DNA of 64,000 bases. Origin: Syntrophus buswellii. Its GTDB lineage: Bacteria; Desulfobacterota; Syntrophia; Syntrophales; Syntrophaceae. The notes under the pieces are model-generated. The model saw nothing but the letters and a program-made list of their open reading frames with translations, had not been told where the DNA came from and made no database searches. Below are positions 1-8,966 of the stretch, in pieces. A program made the translations under genes and the position numbers. Location: assembly GCF_046097065.1 (NCBI RefSeq), contig NZ_CP175563.1, positions 496,001-560,000 on the forward strand, given 5' to 3'. Position 1 is the stretch's first letter. Every line of letters begins with the position of its first letter.

Positions 1-114
1 GCTGCAATGCTGCATCAGAAAGGGGTCCGTGGCAATGAGGCCTGAGACGGCGGCCCGCTCCAGTTCGAGCTCCTTCTGGACAGAACTGATGAAGATGCGC
101 TTTTTATCAGGCAT
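1..114 (-). CDS. DUF4062-domain protein, N-terminal fragment (cut by window edge)
   Basis: An ATG at 114 on the minus strand opens a frame that runs off the window edge after 38 codons. The peptide contains KRIFISSVQKELELER, the typical opening of DUF4062 proteins. Many of these continue into an AlbA-type DNA-binding/ATPase region and are loosely annotated as RecG-like. It starts 11 bases beyond the rimO stop and is probably co-transcribed with rimO and ftsK. Only the first motif is visible, so the full architecture and any link to defence or transcription control are unknown. Confidence 0.6.
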   Translation of the reverse strand, partial: MPDKKRIFISSVQKELELERAAVSGLIATDPFLMQHCS

Positions 115-125
115 GTCGGCCCTCT

Positions 126-1490
126 TCAATACGGCGATCCAACAGGCTCTGCAAAGAGATCGTAGTCGTCTGCCGCAACGATCCGGCAGGGGACGAGGGA
201 GCCGGGCGGAAGGGCCTGGTTTCCGCCTTTTACATAGGTCACCCCGTCGATTTCCGGGGCCTGGCGGCGGCAGCGCCCCACGAAGGGATAGTCGGGATGG
301 CCACTCGGGCCTTCAATGAGCACCTCCTGGAGGGAGCCCACGAGGGTCGAATTGATCTCGTTGGAAATGACCGCCTGCTCCTCCATGAGCAGATTGCGCC
401 GGGCCTTTTTGGTCCGCTCCGAGACCTGGCGGGGCAGCTTGTCCGCAGGCGTCCCCTCTTCCGGGGAATAGGGAAAGACCCCGAGATGATCAAAGCGGAT
501 CTCCTGGACAAACGCCAGGAGGCGGTTGAATTGAGCCGGTGTCTCTCCGGGGAAACCCACGATGAGTGAGGTCCGCAGGGCGAGGCCTGGGATGACCTCC
601 CGGGCGCGGCTCAGCCTCTTCCGGATCCGGCGGCTGTCGCCTTGGCGCTTCATGGCCTTGAGAACGGCGTCGTCGATGTGCTGGATCGGGACATCCAGGT
701 AGGGGCAGATCCGGTCATGCTCCGCGATGACCGCGAAGAGTTCGTCCGCCAGGCCGGATGGATAGGTGTAGAGAAGGCGGATCCAGGCCAGGCCCTCCAG
801 GGCGGCCAGTTCCCGGAGGAGAAGGGCCAGGGTGGGCCTTCCGGGCAGGTCGCGGCCGTAGGCGGTGGTGTCCTGGGCGATCAGGATCAGTTCCCGGATG
901 CCGCGATCGGCCAGGCCTTGCGCCTCCTCGAGGAGATCATCGACGGGCCGGCTGCGGGCCTTTCCCCGGATCTCGGGGATGACGCAGTAGGCGCAGCGAT
1001 GCGAACAGCCCTCGGCGATTTTGAGGTAGGCGCTGAAGGTCGGCGCGGAAAGGAGGCGGGGATGGCCGGCATTCATGAGGAAGAGGGGCGGGGTCACCAC
1101 GGCGCGGTTTGCCTGCGCATCGAGTTGCCCGTCTCGCAGCTTCCGGAGATGATCGGCGATGTTCGGCACTTCCGATATCCCCAGAAAGAGGTCCACCTCG
1201 GGGATCTCCGCCGCCAGCTCCACGCCGTAGCGCTGGGGCAGGCAGCCGGTAACGATGAGATGCCTGCAGTTCCCCTGCCTTTTCCATTCGGCGAGCCGGA
1301 AGATTTCATCGATGGATTCCTCCCGGGCCGGCAGGATGAAGGCGCAGGTGTTGAGAAGCACGATTTCGGCCTCTTCCGGCGTGGAGACGATCCGGCAACC
1401 GGCCTGGGCCAGCAGGGCGGCCATCACCTCCGAATCCACGAGATTTTTCGGGCAGCCGAGGTTGACGACGTGAACGGTGCTTTCTATCAT
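126..1490 (-). CDS. rimO: Ribosomal protein S12 methylthiotransferase RimO
   Basis: Radical-SAM methylthiotransferase expected to add a methylthio group to the conserved aspartate of ribosomal protein S12. The 454-residue protein has the three cysteines of the N-terminal auxiliary cluster (C13 in NLGCPKN, C49 in LNTCAF, C83 in TGCLPQ). It also has the radical-SAM CxxxCxxC at C162/C166/C169 and a C-terminal TRAM-like region. The NLGCPKN opening and the length separate it from MiaB. Its ATG overlaps the ftsK stop by four bases, implying translational coupling. Its substrate gene rpsL is also in this window, at 28796. Confidence 0.95.
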   Translation of the reverse strand: MIESTVHVVNLGCPKNLVDSEVMAALLAQAGCRIVSTPEEAEIVLLNTCAFILPAREESIDEIFRLAEWKRQGNCRHLIVTGCLPQRYGVELAAEIPEVDLFLGISEVPNIADHLRKLRDGQLDAQANRAVVTPPLFLMNAGHPRLLSAPTFSAYLKIAEGCSHRCAYCVIPEIRGKARSRPVDDLLEEAQGLADRGIRELILIAQDTTAYGRDLPGRPTLALLLRELAALEGLAWIRLLYTYPSGLADELFAVIAEHDRICPYLDVPIQHIDDAVLKAMKRQGDSRRIRKRLSRAREVIPGLALRTSLIVGFPGETPAQFNRLLAFVQEIRFDHLGVFPYSPEEGTPADKLPRQVSERTKKARRNLLMEEQAVISNEINSTLVGSLQEVLIEGPSGHPDYPFVGRCRRQAPEIDGVTYVKGGNQALPPGSLVPCRIVAADDYDLFAEPVGSPY

Positions 1491-3694
1491 CGCGGCAGCT
1501 TCCCGACCAGGACTTTCCGGGGTTTCGCGCCGTCGGAAGGCCCGACGATGCCCTCCGACTCCATCCGTTCGATGAGGCGGGCGGCCCGGTTGTAGCCGAT
1601 CTTCATGTAGCGCTGGACGAGGGAAATGGAGGCCTGTCCCAGGTCCGTCACCAGTTCCACGGCCTCGTCATACTTTTCGTCAACGACCTCATTCCCCTTT
1701 TCCCCCTCCCGCATATCCGAGTCCGCTTCGTAGCGGGAAATGGATTCGTCGTAGGTGGGCTGTGCCTGCGTCTTGATGTATTCCGTGATGCGTTCGATCT
1801 CCCGGTCGGAGACGAAGGCCCCGTGAATCCGCGAGATCTTGGCGGTTCCGGGGGGCAGGAAGAGCATGTCGCCGGATCCCAGCAGGCTTTCCGCGCCCTG
1901 CTGATCCAGGATGGTGCGGGAATCCACCTTGGAGGAGACCTGGAAGGAGATGCGCGTGGGGAAGTTGGCCTTGATCAGGCCGGTGATGACATCCACCGAG
2001 GGGCGCTGGGTCGCCAGCATGAGGTGGATGCCCGCCGCCCGGGCCATCTGGGCCAGCCGGGTCAGGGAGTCCTCTACATTCTTCTGGGCGACCATCATGA
2101 GGTCCGCCAGCTCGTCGATGATAATGACGATATAGGGCAGTTTGGAAGGCAATGCACTCTGCGGCGCTCCTTCGGAGGAGGGCGCCAGTCCGGGCAGGGG
2201 CTGCTGCGGCGCGGCCGTCGCAAGGGCCTTGTTGTAGGAATCGATGTTCTTCACGCCCGACGCGGCGATCAGCTGATAGCGCCGCTCCATCTCCTCCACG
2301 GCCCACTTGAGGACCTGGGCGGCCTTCTTGGGGTTCACCACCACGGGGTGGAGGAGATGAGGGATCCCTTCATAGGAAGAGAGTTCCAGCCGCTTGGGAT
2401 CGATCATGAGGAACTTGACATCCTCGGGCGCGGCTTTGAGCAGGATGCTGCAGATCATGGCATTGAGGGAAACGCTCTTCCCCGATCCGGTGGTCCCGGC
2501 GATGAGGAGATGGGGCATGCGGGTCAGGTCCGCGACCATGGGGTTGCCGACGATATCCTTGCCCAGGGCGATGGGAAGGACGAGGCGGGATTCGCGGAAC
2601 GTCTCGCTGTCCAGGACCTCCCGGAGATAGACGGTTTCCCTGTTGCCGTTGGGGATTTCAATGCCGACGGCGGCCTTGCCGGGGATCGGGGCCATGATCC
2701 GGATGCTGGGCGCTTTCAGGGCCAGGGCGAGGTCATCGGAAAGGGTGGTGATCCGGTTGATCTTGACTCCCGGCGCCGGCTCCAGCTCGTAGAGGGTGAC
2801 GACGGGTCCGGGCTGAACCTCCACGACCTTCCCCACCACGCCGAAATCGGCCAGGGTCTTTTCAACGGTGCGGGAGTTGGCCAGCAGGGAGTCCTTCCTG
2901 ACCTTCGCGTCCCTGCGCTCCTTGTAGTCCAGCAGGGTAAGGGGCGGCAGCGTATACCCTCCTCCACGCCGCACAACGGGGACGAGGGGGGGCGGTTCCG
3001 GCGGGTTGGCCTTTTCCCCGGCCGGCGGGGCCGCCGGCTTCCGGGTATGAATGCGGGGGATCTTTTCCTTCCTTTCCGGGAGGATGGCTCTTCCCCTGCG
3101 GAACAGGGACATCAGGGCCGGCCCGCCCGCCGCCAGATTCGCCTTCAGGAGGCTTCCCAGGGACAGCAGGGAGAACCGGAACAGGATCATCAGGGAGACA
3201 GTCAGGACAAACAGGAGCAGGAGCGCTGTGCCGGCGGAGCCAAGGGAGGAAGAAAGCAGTCCTGTCAGCGCCTTTCCCAGCAGACCGCCGGGCTGATCCT
3301 GCACGTCGTGGAGGCTCAGCGCCGGAGCCAGAAGAGAAAGGAGCCCGGAGGAAGAAAGCATCAATCCGGAAAATCCAATGAAGATTTTTTTGCCTGTCCT
3401 GAAATCCGGCCGGACAAAATACAGAATGGAGAGGGTCAGCAATCCGGCGGGCAGGAGGAAAATGCTCATCCCGAAGAACCACAGAAGGGCATAGGAAAGG
3501 TGAGCGCCGAACCGGCCGATGAGGTTATGGACCGGTCCCCCCGGCGGGACGTAATGGCCGATGGATGGGTCCTGCGGGGAATAGGAAAAAAGGCACAGCA
3601 GCAGGAACAGGGCCGCCGTCAGGCTGATGACGCCGGGAATCTCGTGCCTCCATGAAGAACGGGAAGGCGGATGGTTTGAAGATTTCGTTTCCAC
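1487..3694 (-). CDS. ftsK: DNA translocase FtsK/SpoIIIE family
   Basis: Septal DNA pump that moves chromosome ends during division. The 735-residue protein has about four N-terminal membrane segments (within residues 20-175), a short basic/proline-rich linker (about 200-245), a RecA-like motor with Walker A GTTGSGKS at 400-407 and Walker B VIIIDELADL, and a C-terminal winged-helix gamma domain ending near GKLPR. The linker is much shorter than in E. coli FtsK, closer to SpoIIIE-type proteins. The start is GTG, one base after the stop of the upstream acyltransferase gene. The long open frame on the opposite strand is a shadow. Confidence 0.95.
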   Translation of the reverse strand: METKSSNHPPSRSSWRHEIPGVISLTAALFLLLCLFSYSPQDPSIGHYVPPGGPVHNLIGRFGAHLSYALLWFFGMSIFLLPAGLLTLSILYFVRPDFRTGKKIFIGFSGLMLSSSGLLSLLAPALSLHDVQDQPGGLLGKALTGLLSSSLGSAGTALLLLFVLTVSLMILFRFSLLSLGSLLKANLAAGGPALMSLFRRGRAILPERKEKIPRIHTRKPAAPPAGEKANPPEPPPLVPVVRRGGGYTLPPLTLLDYKERRDAKVRKDSLLANSRTVEKTLADFGVVGKVVEVQPGPVVTLYELEPAPGVKINRITTLSDDLALALKAPSIRIMAPIPGKAAVGIEIPNGNRETVYLREVLDSETFRESRLVLPIALGKDIVGNPMVADLTRMPHLLIAGTTGSGKSVSLNAMICSILLKAAPEDVKFLMIDPKRLELSSYEGIPHLLHPVVVNPKKAAQVLKWAVEEMERRYQLIAASGVKNIDSYNKALATAAPQQPLPGLAPSSEGAPQSALPSKLPYIVIIIDELADLMMVAQKNVEDSLTRLAQMARAAGIHLMLATQRPSVDVITGLIKANFPTRISFQVSSKVDSRTILDQQGAESLLGSGDMLFLPPGTAKISRIHGAFVSDREIERITEYIKTQAQPTYDESISRYEADSDMREGEKGNEVVDEKYDEAVELVTDLGQASISLVQRYMKIGYNRAARLIERMESEGIVGPSDGAKPRKVLVGKLPR

Positions 3695-3695
3695 C

Positions 3696-4499
3696 TCAAA
3701 CTCCCTTTTTTATTCCGGTGTGGTGAGCGGCCGAACCGGGCTTGGGAGGGGATGAATCGTTCCGGTAATTTTCAACAATGGTATTACGCACCTCGTCGAT
3801 GAGCTGGTGGCGCGTTTCAATGGAATAGTTCGCCGCGTCGATCGGCTTGTCAAAAATCAGCTTCACGCCGCCCGGAGTGATCTTCAGAGAGCGTTTCCGC
3901 ATGATGGCCCCGCTTCCGATGATCGTTACCGGGACGACAGGTACGCCGGCCGAGATCGCCAGATGAAAGACCCCCTGTTTGAAAGGCTGGATCGTCCCAT
4001 CGCCGCTTCTCGTCCCTTCGGGGAAGGTCATGACGGAACGGCCCCTTCGAATGATCTGGGCGGCATTCTCCAGGCTTCTCAGGGCGCTGTCATGATTTCT
4101 CCGGTCAATGGGAATGTATCCCGCATTGCGCATGGCGGTGCCGAAAAGGGGAATGCTGAAGAGCTCCTGCTTGGCGATCCAGCGGAACTGAACGGGAATG
4201 CAGGCCAGGGCCACCAGGGTATCGATGTCGCTCTGGTGATTGGCGGCAAAGATCTGGGGTCTGTCCAGGAGGACATGGCGCAGGCCGGATATTTCCACGG
4301 GTATCGAGGAGAGGGCCAGCAGCATCCTGGCCCAGAGCTGCGCCAGTCTGTGGATGCGGTTCTCGCCCGCGCCAAGGAGGGAGAAGGCCACCGCCCAGAA
4401 AGAGAAAAAAGCGGTAATGGACACACCCACAAAAATTAGGAGAATCGACCGGATCATGAACGCGTTTCCCAGAGTAAACCTGTTTATTATTCTAAGCAT
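3696..4499 (-). CDS. plsC: 1-acyl-sn-glycerol-3-phosphate acyltransferase (PlsC family)
   Basis: Probably makes phosphatidic acid from lysophosphatidic acid at the inner membrane. The 267-residue protein has an N-terminal hydrophobic segment (about 15-45), the catalytic NHQSDID motif (NHx4D) and the acyl-acceptor motif FPEGTRS, followed by the usual VPVVPVTI strand. It is first in a minus-strand run with ftsK and rimO. An internal ATG at 4457 (MIRSILL) is an alternative start. The family also includes acyltransferases with other acceptors, so the exact substrate is inferred. Confidence 0.88.
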   Translation of the reverse strand: MLRIINRFTLGNAFMIRSILLIFVGVSITAFFSFWAVAFSLLGAGENRIHRLAQLWARMLLALSSIPVEISGLRHVLLDRPQIFAANHQSDIDTLVALACIPVQFRWIAKQELFSIPLFGTAMRNAGYIPIDRRNHDSALRSLENAAQIIRRGRSVMTFPEGTRSGDGTIQPFKQGVFHLAISAGVPVVPVTIIGSGAIMRKRSLKITPGGVKLIFDKPIDAANYSIETRHQLIDEVRNTIVENYRNDSSPPKPGSAAHHTGIKKGV

Positions 4500-4582
4500 T
4501 TCCCTCTACTTGATAATTCATGTGAAGTCAATCAGGAATAGACCGGCAAAACCGGGAGCGGGATTTCAGGGCAAGAAATGAT

Positions 4583-4611
4583 TTGACAAACATGCCTCAT
4601 GGTACTAGCAT
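4583..4611 (+). promoter_or_regulatory. Putative sigma70 promoter for the heptose kinase operon
   Basis: A perfect TTGACA (4583-4588) is followed after 17 bases by TAGCAT (4606-4611). It lies in the divergent spacer between the acyltransferase gene (minus) and the kinase gene starting at 4669. The -35 match is strong and the -10 weak. Confidence 0.4.
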
Positions 4612-4668
4612 CGGTCGCCCTCAAAGGAATAAAATTCGCTTGAAAATCTAATATTTGATAAATCTGAT

Positions 4669-5667
4669 ATGAAAAAAGTTCTGGACAGGAAGAGAGCGCG
4701 GGAAATTGTTGAACGTTTCTCCGAGGCCCGCGTGCTGGTTGTCGGAGATGTCATGGTGGATCATTTTATCCGGGGGAGGGTCGCCCGGATTTCTCCCGAG
4801 GCGCCGGTTCCCGTTGTGGATGTTTCCGGGGACCGTCTCCTTCTCGGCGGTTGCGCCAATGTCATCAATAATATCTATGCCATGGGAGGAAGGGTATACG
4901 GCGCCGGGATCGTCGGCGAGGATGCCATGGCCGAGCGGATCCGGGAAGAGTTCCGCGGGAGGAACATTGATCCGGCGGGGCTGGTGGTCGAAACGGGGCG
5001 CCCGACGACCCTGAAGACAAGGATTATTGCCCACGGACAGCAGGTGGTCCGGTTCGATCGGGAGAGCCGGCAGACGGCGGATGCGGAGAGCATTGAAAAA
5101 CTGCTTGCCTATGCCCGGACGCTACGGGGAGAACTGGGAGCCATCGTGGTTTCCGATTACGGCAAAGGGGTTGTCACCAGGGAGCTGATGACGGGCCTTC
5201 TTGAGGTCGTGGCCGGAACGGATATCGTGGTCTGCGCCGATCCCAAGAGAAACGACCTGTCCCTGTATTCGGGGGTGGACATCATAACCCCCAATCATCA
5301 TGAAGCGGGCAGGGCCGTCGGCGTGGATGCGCCGACAGGGGATGAGCTTGTCCGGGTCGGAAAGGAACTGCTGTCCCGCTACAATTTCCGGTCCCTGCTG
5401 ATCACGCGGGGAGAGGAAGGGATGAGCCTTTTTGAAAGAGACGGGCAAGGGGGGGGAATTCTGCATACCCTTTTCCCGACGGAAGCCCGGGAGGTGTTTG
5501 ACGTCACCGGCGCGGGGGATACGGTGATCGGTGTCTTCGCCCTGTGCATGGCTTCGGGGGCCAGCTTCCGGGAAGCGGCGGCGATCTCCAACTGCGCCGC
5601 GGGCATCGTCGTCGGCAAGGTGGGAACGGCAACGGTGACCCGCCAGGAGTTGAAAAAGGTCCTATGA
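4669..5667 (+). CDS. rfaE1: D-glycero-beta-D-manno-heptose-7-phosphate kinase (RfaE domain I)
   Basis: PfkB-family sugar kinase that makes the bisphosphate intermediate of ADP-heptose, used for the LPS inner core. The 332-residue protein is the kinase half only. It has RISPEAPVPV and LGGCANVINN near the start and the PfkB signature DVTGAGDT with the catalytic aspartate near residue 286. The nucleotidyltransferase half found in bifunctional HldE is missing and should be encoded elsewhere. The stop overlaps the next gene in an ATGA. Confidence 0.9.
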   Translation: MKKVLDRKRAREIVERFSEARVLVVGDVMVDHFIRGRVARISPEAPVPVVDVSGDRLLLGGCANVINNIYAMGGRVYGAGIVGEDAMAERIREEFRGRNIDPAGLVVETGRPTTLKTRIIAHGQQVVRFDRESRQTADAESIEKLLAYARTLRGELGAIVVSDYGKGVVTRELMTGLLEVVAGTDIVVCADPKRNDLSLYSGVDIITPNHHEAGRAVGVDAPTGDELVRVGKELLSRYNFRSLLITRGEEGMSLFERDGQGGGILHTLFPTEAREVFDVTGAGDTVIGVFALCMASGASFREAAAISNCAAGIVVGKVGTATVTRQELKKVL

Positions 5668-6197
5668 GCCGGCCTCGCGAAGCTGAAGCGGTCAAGCTGA
5701 TCATGAGTCTGTTTGCCGTGGATCGGGACGTACTGCGCGACATTCTGGCCTGCGTGATCGAAACTTACGGGGAGACGGACTTCATCAGCGGCCTGCTTCC
5801 CTTCGACTATACGTCTTACTATGCCGAGGAGATGGGGTCTTCGCTGCTGAGGCGGTTTGTGTCCTTCGAGCGCCTCATCCCCCCGGAAAGCCTTCCCGAT
5901 ATCAAGAACCGGACCAATTCCCTGGAGGACCGGTTTGCGGTGGCCGGAAAGAGGACGGTCAATATTGATCCCGGCTACATTGCCAAGGCCCATCTGATTC
6001 TGGCCACGGGCAAGGGGTATACCCATCGGCCCTATCTCCGGGACGGGATTTACGCGGACTTGACCCTGATGTACAGTCATAAAACCTTTTCAACACTTCC
6101 CTGGACGTATCCCGATTACGCGGAAAAATCCTCGATTGAAATGTTCAACAAGATCCGCGCCAGGTATGTCGAGCAGTTGAAGAGCCGGAAGGGCTGA
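5664..6197 (+). CDS. DUF4416 family protein of unknown function
   Basis: A 177-residue protein starting at an ATG that overlaps the kinase stop. A longer frame exists upstream, but the ATGA coupling favours this start. Features include a SLFAVDRDV opening, a LLPFDYTSYYAEEMG segment and a C-terminal DGIYADLTLMY...WTYPDY stretch, which I associate with DUF4416. It is common beside heptose or nucleotide genes in this group of bacteria. No catalytic motif is clear to me. Cytoplasmic by appearance. Confidence 0.75.
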   Translation: MSRPREAEAVKLIMSLFAVDRDVLRDILACVIETYGETDFISGLLPFDYTSYYAEEMGSSLLRRFVSFERLIPPESLPDIKNRTNSLEDRFAVAGKRTVNIDPGYIAKAHLILATGKGYTHRPYLRDGIYADLTLMYSHKTFSTLPWTYPDYAEKSSIEMFNKIRARYVEQLKSRKG

Positions 6198-6252
6198 AAC
6201 AGACGCAGCCTGCCGTGCGTGGAAGGAATTTTAAGGAATAGGGGAACAAGAC

Positions 6253-7137
6253 ATGATCAGCAGTATGACCGGTTATGGACGGGCGGAATCCACGGATAAC
6301 ACAAGAAAGATCGTGGTTGAGATGAGGTCGCTCAATCACCGATACCTGGAGGTGTCCCTTCGCCTCCCAAACCTTTTCCTCCCGATGGAGATGGAGATCA
6401 AAAGAAAGGTCGGCGAGCACTTTTCCCGCGGCCGGATTGATGTGTCCATCAAGATGGATGCCGACAATGGAGGGGAGGGTGAAAACCGATATTCCCTCAA
6501 CCTGCCCTTGTTGAAAAATTATTTTTCTCTGCTGGTTGAGATGAAAAATGAATTGAATCTTGCGGATGAGATTACCCTGGAGCTGTTGTCGCGCTTCAAG
6601 GACGTGATGACCCCCGTGGAGGCGATCCCCGATTTGCAGGCCTGCTGGGGAAAGGTGGAGCCGGTCTTTTATGAAGCGCTGGCGGAGCTGAAGGCTATGC
6701 GGAAGACGGAAGGAGACATCCTCTATCGGGATCTCGTGGACCGGATTGGCTATATCCGCACATCTCTCGACGGGATCGTCCAGAGAACGCCGGTGCTCCT
6801 CGAGGAATATCACGCCCGCCTGGTAGCCCGCGTTCAGGAATTGACCAAGGGGCTGGTCGTCGATGAGGCGCGCCTGGCCCAGGAAGTGGCGGTCATGGCG
6901 GAGCGGAGCGATATTACGGAAGAAACCGTCCGTTTCCGCAGCCATCTCGAACAATTTGAGGCCATGATGAACAGCGCGGAGGCCGTGGGAAGGAAAATTG
7001 ACTTTCTCATCCAGGAAATGGGCAGGGAGATCAATACAATCGGTTCCAAGAGCAGCGACGCCCAAATTTCCCGGCGGGTGATCGAGATCAAGAGTGAACT
7101 GGCGAAATTGAGAGAGCAGGTGCAGAATATTGAATAA
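6253..7137 (+). CDS. yicC: YicC/YloC family endoribonuclease
   Basis: Starts with MISSMTGYGRAE, the hallmark of the YicC family. E. coli members are endoribonucleases acting on small RNAs. The protein has 294 residues, with RSLNHRYLEVSLRLP near the start and the C-terminal DUF1732 block (ETVRFRSHLEQF, GRKIDFLIQEMGREINTIGSK). Gmk follows with an 8-base overlap, an arrangement seen in many bacteria. The remA-like gene that often sits between them is absent. Confidence 0.93.
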   Translation: MISSMTGYGRAESTDNTRKIVVEMRSLNHRYLEVSLRLPNLFLPMEMEIKRKVGEHFSRGRIDVSIKMDADNGGEGENRYSLNLPLLKNYFSLLVEMKNELNLADEITLELLSRFKDVMTPVEAIPDLQACWGKVEPVFYEALAELKAMRKTEGDILYRDLVDRIGYIRTSLDGIVQRTPVLLEEYHARLVARVQELTKGLVVDEARLAQEVAVMAERSDITEETVRFRSHLEQFEAMMNSAEAVGRKIDFLIQEMGREINTIGSKSSDAQISRRVIEIKSELAKLREQVQNIE

Positions 7138-7762
7138 GTCCGATGGGAGACCCAGGGGAATCTTTCTCGTCCTGTCCGCTCCCTCCGGTGCGGGCAAGAC
7201 GTCTATCCGCCGAAAATTTTTCGAACGGCATCCCGAGGTTCAATTTTCCGTTTCCTATACCACCAGGAAACCCAGACCGGGAGAAGTTGACGGAAAGGAC
7301 TACTTCTACATTTCCGAGGCGGAATTCCGGGAACGGATCGAGCAGGGTGAATTTGCCGAATGGGAGGAGAATTACGGTCACTGTTACGGGACATCCGGGA
7401 AAATGATGGACCGCTTTTTGGATCAGGGTCGGGATATGCTCCTGGATATCGAAATGAGGGGGGCAAAGACATTGAAAAAGAATTACTCCGGTGGTATCTA
7501 TGTCTTCGTTTTGCCTCCCTCTTTGGCTGAGTTGAAGTCGAGGCTGCAAAACAGGGGAGAATCGGACGCCGAAATAAAGAAACGCCTGGGCCAGGTCCTT
7601 CAGGAAATAGAAGAGGCGCTCGGGTATGATTATGTCATCTTTAATGATTCACTGGATCGGGCGGTCGACTCTCTTCAGGCGATTTATCTGGCTGAAAAAA
7701 GCCGGACGGAAAGAAGAATAAAACAGATTCAGGACATCCTCGATGAGGAAAAAGAGGATTAA
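7130..7762 (+). CDS. gmk: Guanylate kinase
   Basis: Phosphorylates GMP to GDP. The 210-residue protein has the P-loop SAPSGAGKTS near residue 17, the GMP-binding SYTTRKPRPGE segment, and the DIEMRGAKTLKK region of the family. The start is TTG, inside the last codons of yicC, and no in-frame ATG lies nearby. It sits in the usual yicC-gmk-rpoZ order. Confidence 0.95.
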   Translation: MNKSDGRPRGIFLVLSAPSGAGKTSIRRKFFERHPEVQFSVSYTTRKPRPGEVDGKDYFYISEAEFRERIEQGEFAEWEENYGHCYGTSGKMMDRFLDQGRDMLLDIEMRGAKTLKKNYSGGIYVFVLPPSLAELKSRLQNRGESDAEIKKRLGQVLQEIEEALGYDYVIFNDSLDRAVDSLQAIYLAEKSRTERRIKQIQDILDEEKED

Positions 7763-7798
7763 CACAGGGAATATATTTTTCAGGGAGGCCTGTTCAGC

Positions 7799-8074
7799 AT
7801 GGCAAGAATAACTGTTGAAGACGCTCTGCAAGTTACCGGGAACCGCTTCGCCCTGGTTCTGCTGGCGGTGAAACGATCCAAGCAGCTTTTGAAAGGTTCG
7901 CAACCATTAACCAATACACGCAACAACCGGGAGATTGTCGCTGCGCTCCGGGAAATTGCCGATAACAAGGTTTATTTTTCCCACCCGGAATATCTCATGG
8001 GGGCCAAGGAAGATTTTAAGCTCATCGTTGATGATACGACAGAATTTATCGGTGACGAAGACTATGTCGAATGA
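7799..8074 (+). CDS. rpoZ: RNA polymerase omega subunit
   Basis: Small subunit that helps assemble the beta' subunit. The 91-residue protein has the omega fold: MARITVEDALQ opening, NRFALVLLAVKRSKQL helix, and the NNREIVAALREI segment. A GGGAGG ribosome site lies before the ATG. The acidic C-terminus (DDTTEFIGDEDYVE) is ordinary for the family. Its end overlaps pyrF by 11 bases. Confidence 0.95.
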   Translation: MARITVEDALQVTGNRFALVLLAVKRSKQLLKGSQPLTNTRNNREIVAALREIADNKVYFSHPEYLMGAKEDFKLIVDDTTEFIGDEDYVE

Positions 8075-8807
8075 GGCGGCGCGGGAAAAGCTCATCTTTG
8101 CCTTGGACATGGGAAGGGGATTCGACGAGGCCATGTCCTGGGTCCGGCTTCTCACGGGGCATGTCGGGCTGTTCAAGGTCGGCAAGGAGGCCTTCACCCG
8201 TTTCGGCCCCAGGCTCGTCGAGGAGATCCAGAAGGCGGGGTCACGGGTTTTTCTGGATCTCAAGTTCCATGACATCCCCAATACGGTTGCCAGAGCCGCT
8301 GAAGGCGCCGTGGAGATGGGGGTGGCCATGTTCAATGTCCATGCGCTGGGCGGGATGAGCATGATGGCAGAGACCGCGAAGGCCGTGCGGGAGACGGCGC
8401 GGAAGCGGGAGCTTCCCGAGCCGGTCGTTCTCGGGGTGACGGTCCTGACCAGCCTGAACGACGACGATCTCAGGGCCCTGGGCTTCTCCTGCTCAACGGC
8501 GGAGCTGGTTCTGAGGCTGGCGCGCATGGCCCGGGACGCCGGTCTTTCCGGGGTCGTTGCATCGGCGCAGGACGTCGAGGCGATCCGGAAGGCATGCGGC
8601 GAGGGCTTTGCCATCGTAACGCCGGGGATTCGCGGATCGGCCAGGGTGGCCGGAGATGATCAGAAGCGCGTCCTCACCGCTGAAGAGGCCATCCGGCGGG
8701 GCTCGGATTACCTGGTCGTCGGTCGGCCGATTCAGACGGCGGAAGACCCCGTGGCTGCTGCGGATGAACTCTGCAGAGAGATCGCCCGGGGGCTGACGGC
8801 GGGATAA
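8064..8807 (+). CDS. pyrF: Orotidine 5'-phosphate decarboxylase
   Basis: Last step of UMP synthesis. The chosen ATG gives 247 residues, the usual length; a longer frame extends back into rpoZ but encodes nothing PyrF-like. The catalytic DxKxxD motif is present as LDLKFHDIPNT, and VTPGIRG and VVGRPI phosphate-binding segments are near the C-terminus. The start lies within the last codons of rpoZ, so translation is likely coupled. A weak hairpin with a T run follows the stop. Confidence 0.95.
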   Translation: MSNEAAREKLIFALDMGRGFDEAMSWVRLLTGHVGLFKVGKEAFTRFGPRLVEEIQKAGSRVFLDLKFHDIPNTVARAAEGAVEMGVAMFNVHALGGMSMMAETAKAVRETARKRELPEPVVLGVTVLTSLNDDDLRALGFSCSTAELVLRLARMARDAGLSGVVASAQDVEAIRKACGEGFAIVTPGIRGSARVAGDDQKRVLTAEEAIRRGSDYLVVGRPIQTAEDPVAAADELCREIARGLTAG

Positions 8808-8810
8808 GTT

Positions 8811-8832
8811 CCCCTCAGATTGGAGGGGTTTT
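8811..8832 (+). terminator. Weak intrinsic terminator after pyrF
   Basis: CCCCTC (8811-8816) pairs with GAGGGG (8823-8828) around a six-base loop, followed by four T. The six-base stem is short but GC-rich, and it lies directly behind the pyrF stop. Confidence 0.45.
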
Positions 8833-8966
8833 CCCGGTGGCGGATCTCCACGGCCGCCCCGCATCAGGCTTGATGTCCGCCGGCGGTTCTCTATCGCCCT
8901 GGCGGGATTATTCGGGGTCTTGTTCGAGATGGGCCTCACGTACGTACCGGATCGGCAGGGATGTCC

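Noticed and set aside
642..1595. 317-codon plus-strand open frame opposite rimO
   Set aside because: Composition is typical of a reverse-frame shadow; RimO cysteine motifs are on the other strand.
1823..3655. 610-codon plus-strand open frame opposite ftsK
   Set aside because: Shadow of a high-GC gene: no family motif, no ribosome site, Gly/Arg/His-rich junk composition, while the minus strand has clear FtsK motifs.
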